Assembly: GCF_025736935.1 (NCBI RefSeq)
Contig: NZ_CP107048.1
Span: 1,749,501-1,813,500, forward strand
DNA: 64,000 nucleotides
Direction: 5' to 3'
Origin: Qipengyuania sp. SS22
Lineage (GTDB): Bacteria > Pseudomonadota > Alphaproteobacteria > Sphingomonadales > Sphingomonadaceae
Positions 63,649 to 64,000 of this stretch are shown piece by piece. The notes under the pieces were generated by a model. That model was not told where the DNA came from. It saw nothing but the letters and a program-made list of their open reading frames with translations, and did not search any database. The position numbers and the translations under genes are program-made. Numbering within the stretch: position 1 is the stretch's first letter; each line of letters begins with the position of its first letter.

Positions 63649-64000
63649 ATCGGGTGTTCGACCACGTTGAGGCTGGGCGAGTTCTTGAACAGCCAGCCCG
63701 AAAAGACCTTGCGGAAATTGTCCTCTGTCCCGCGTTCCTTGACCAGCACCTGCACGAAACCGCCCGTTTCCTTGGGCATTTCCCACGGCGCGGTGCGCTC
63801 GCAGGCCTGCAGGCGGACGATCACATCGCCGACCCGCTGCTGCTCGCCGGGGCGCAGTTCGAGGTCCTGGCTGACATTGTTGCGCTTGTTGAGCAGGCCG
63901 AGTGTGGCGACCCGTTCTGCCATCGGCGTGCCCAGCCCCGCTTCGGCGGCGGGGCGAGCGGGCAGCTCGCCTTGCTGCAAGTCCTCGGGAATCGCGGTCG
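63552..64000 (-). CDS. DUF2155 domain protein, N-terminus beyond the window
   Basis: The frame is open to the window edge, so the signal peptide and start are not seen. The visible part contains LNKRNNVSQDLELRPGEQQRVGDVIVRLQACERTAPWEM, FVQVLVKERG and FRKVFSGWLFKNSPSLNVVEHPIYDVWIKDC, the typical DUF2155 core (periplasmic, cysteine pair). Function unknown, with members in many alphaproteobacteria. It overlaps aat by 97 bp, tail to tail. Confidence 0.85.
   Translation of the reverse strand, partial: TAIPEDLQQGELPARPAAEAGLGTPMAERVATLGLLNKRNNVSQDLELRPGEQQRVGDVIVRLQACERTAPWEMPKETGGFVQVLVKERGTEDNFRKVFSGWLFKNSPSLNVVEHPIYDVWIKDCVMDFPGEEDAPNRATTSGSSSAG

Overview
The window is high-GC bacterial DNA of an alphaproteobacterium, most likely a sphingomonad (Erythrobacteraceae-like; this is inferred from gene types, not from a search). 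The strongest lineage marker is the complete alphaproteobacterial general stress response set at 53.8-57.4 kb: phyR, an HWE-type sensor kinase, nepR and ecfG, with two EcfG-type promoters. Coding density is high, many genes overlap by 1-11 bp, and three tRNA genes carry encoded CCA ends.

Layout. 0-4 kb: the end of a SulP transporter with a tiny helix-turn-helix gene, then a CIO-type cytochrome bd oxidase (cydA, cydB and a DUF2474 miniprotein). 4-6.2 kb: a 1-Cys peroxiredoxin behind a palindromic operator candidate, and a persulfide-dioxygenase-like/rhodanese protein. 6.2-12.7 kb: a minus-strand three-gene operon (serine hydrolase, metallophosphoesterase, giant GMC oxidoreductase fused to a Cys-nucleophile alpha/beta hydrolase). 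12.8-20.9 kb: fused oxoprolinase/hydantoinase, aldehyde dehydrogenase, two acyl-CoA dehydrogenase subunits (the second lacking most of its middle domain) and a LuxR-type regulator. 20.9-23.8 kb: sulfate activation (cysD, cysNC) with a strong terminator. 23.8-33.8 kb: a two-partner secretion operon in which the TpsB porin, a 1683-residue glycine-rich TpsA exoprotein and a secreted CHAT-family protease-like protein are translationally coupled.

34-43.4 kb: tRNA-Thr and tRNA-Cys, a thioesterase, an HTH protein, an orphan ClyA/HBL-like helical pore-forming protein in an A/T-richer island that ends in a thioesterase gene remnant, a GFA protein, an Rrf2 regulator divergent from a membrane/AhpD-like fusion with overlapping palindromes between them, a lipoprotein, an enoyl-CoA hydratase, a winged-helix regulator and an aminotransferase. 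43.5-46.4 kb: polyhydroxyalkanoate synthase phaC and a phasin with a lysine/alanine-rich N-terminal extension, a second internal start and a two-operator promoter.

46.4-64 kb is mostly core: clpS, lptF-lptG-GNAT, a fatty acid desaturase, a GNAT-like acetyltransferase, a response regulator, an Fnr-like regulator, the stress-response locus, an AI-2E family exporter, sodB, glmM-DUF1272-thiD, a LOG-family protein, tRNA-Trp, aat, and a DUF2155 gene running off the end. The most notable loci are the TPS-CHAT operon (23.8-33.8 kb), the pore-forming-protein island (35-37.7 kb), the dual-start phasin, and the stress kinase whose reading frame appears to begin at a non-canonical AUC codon.
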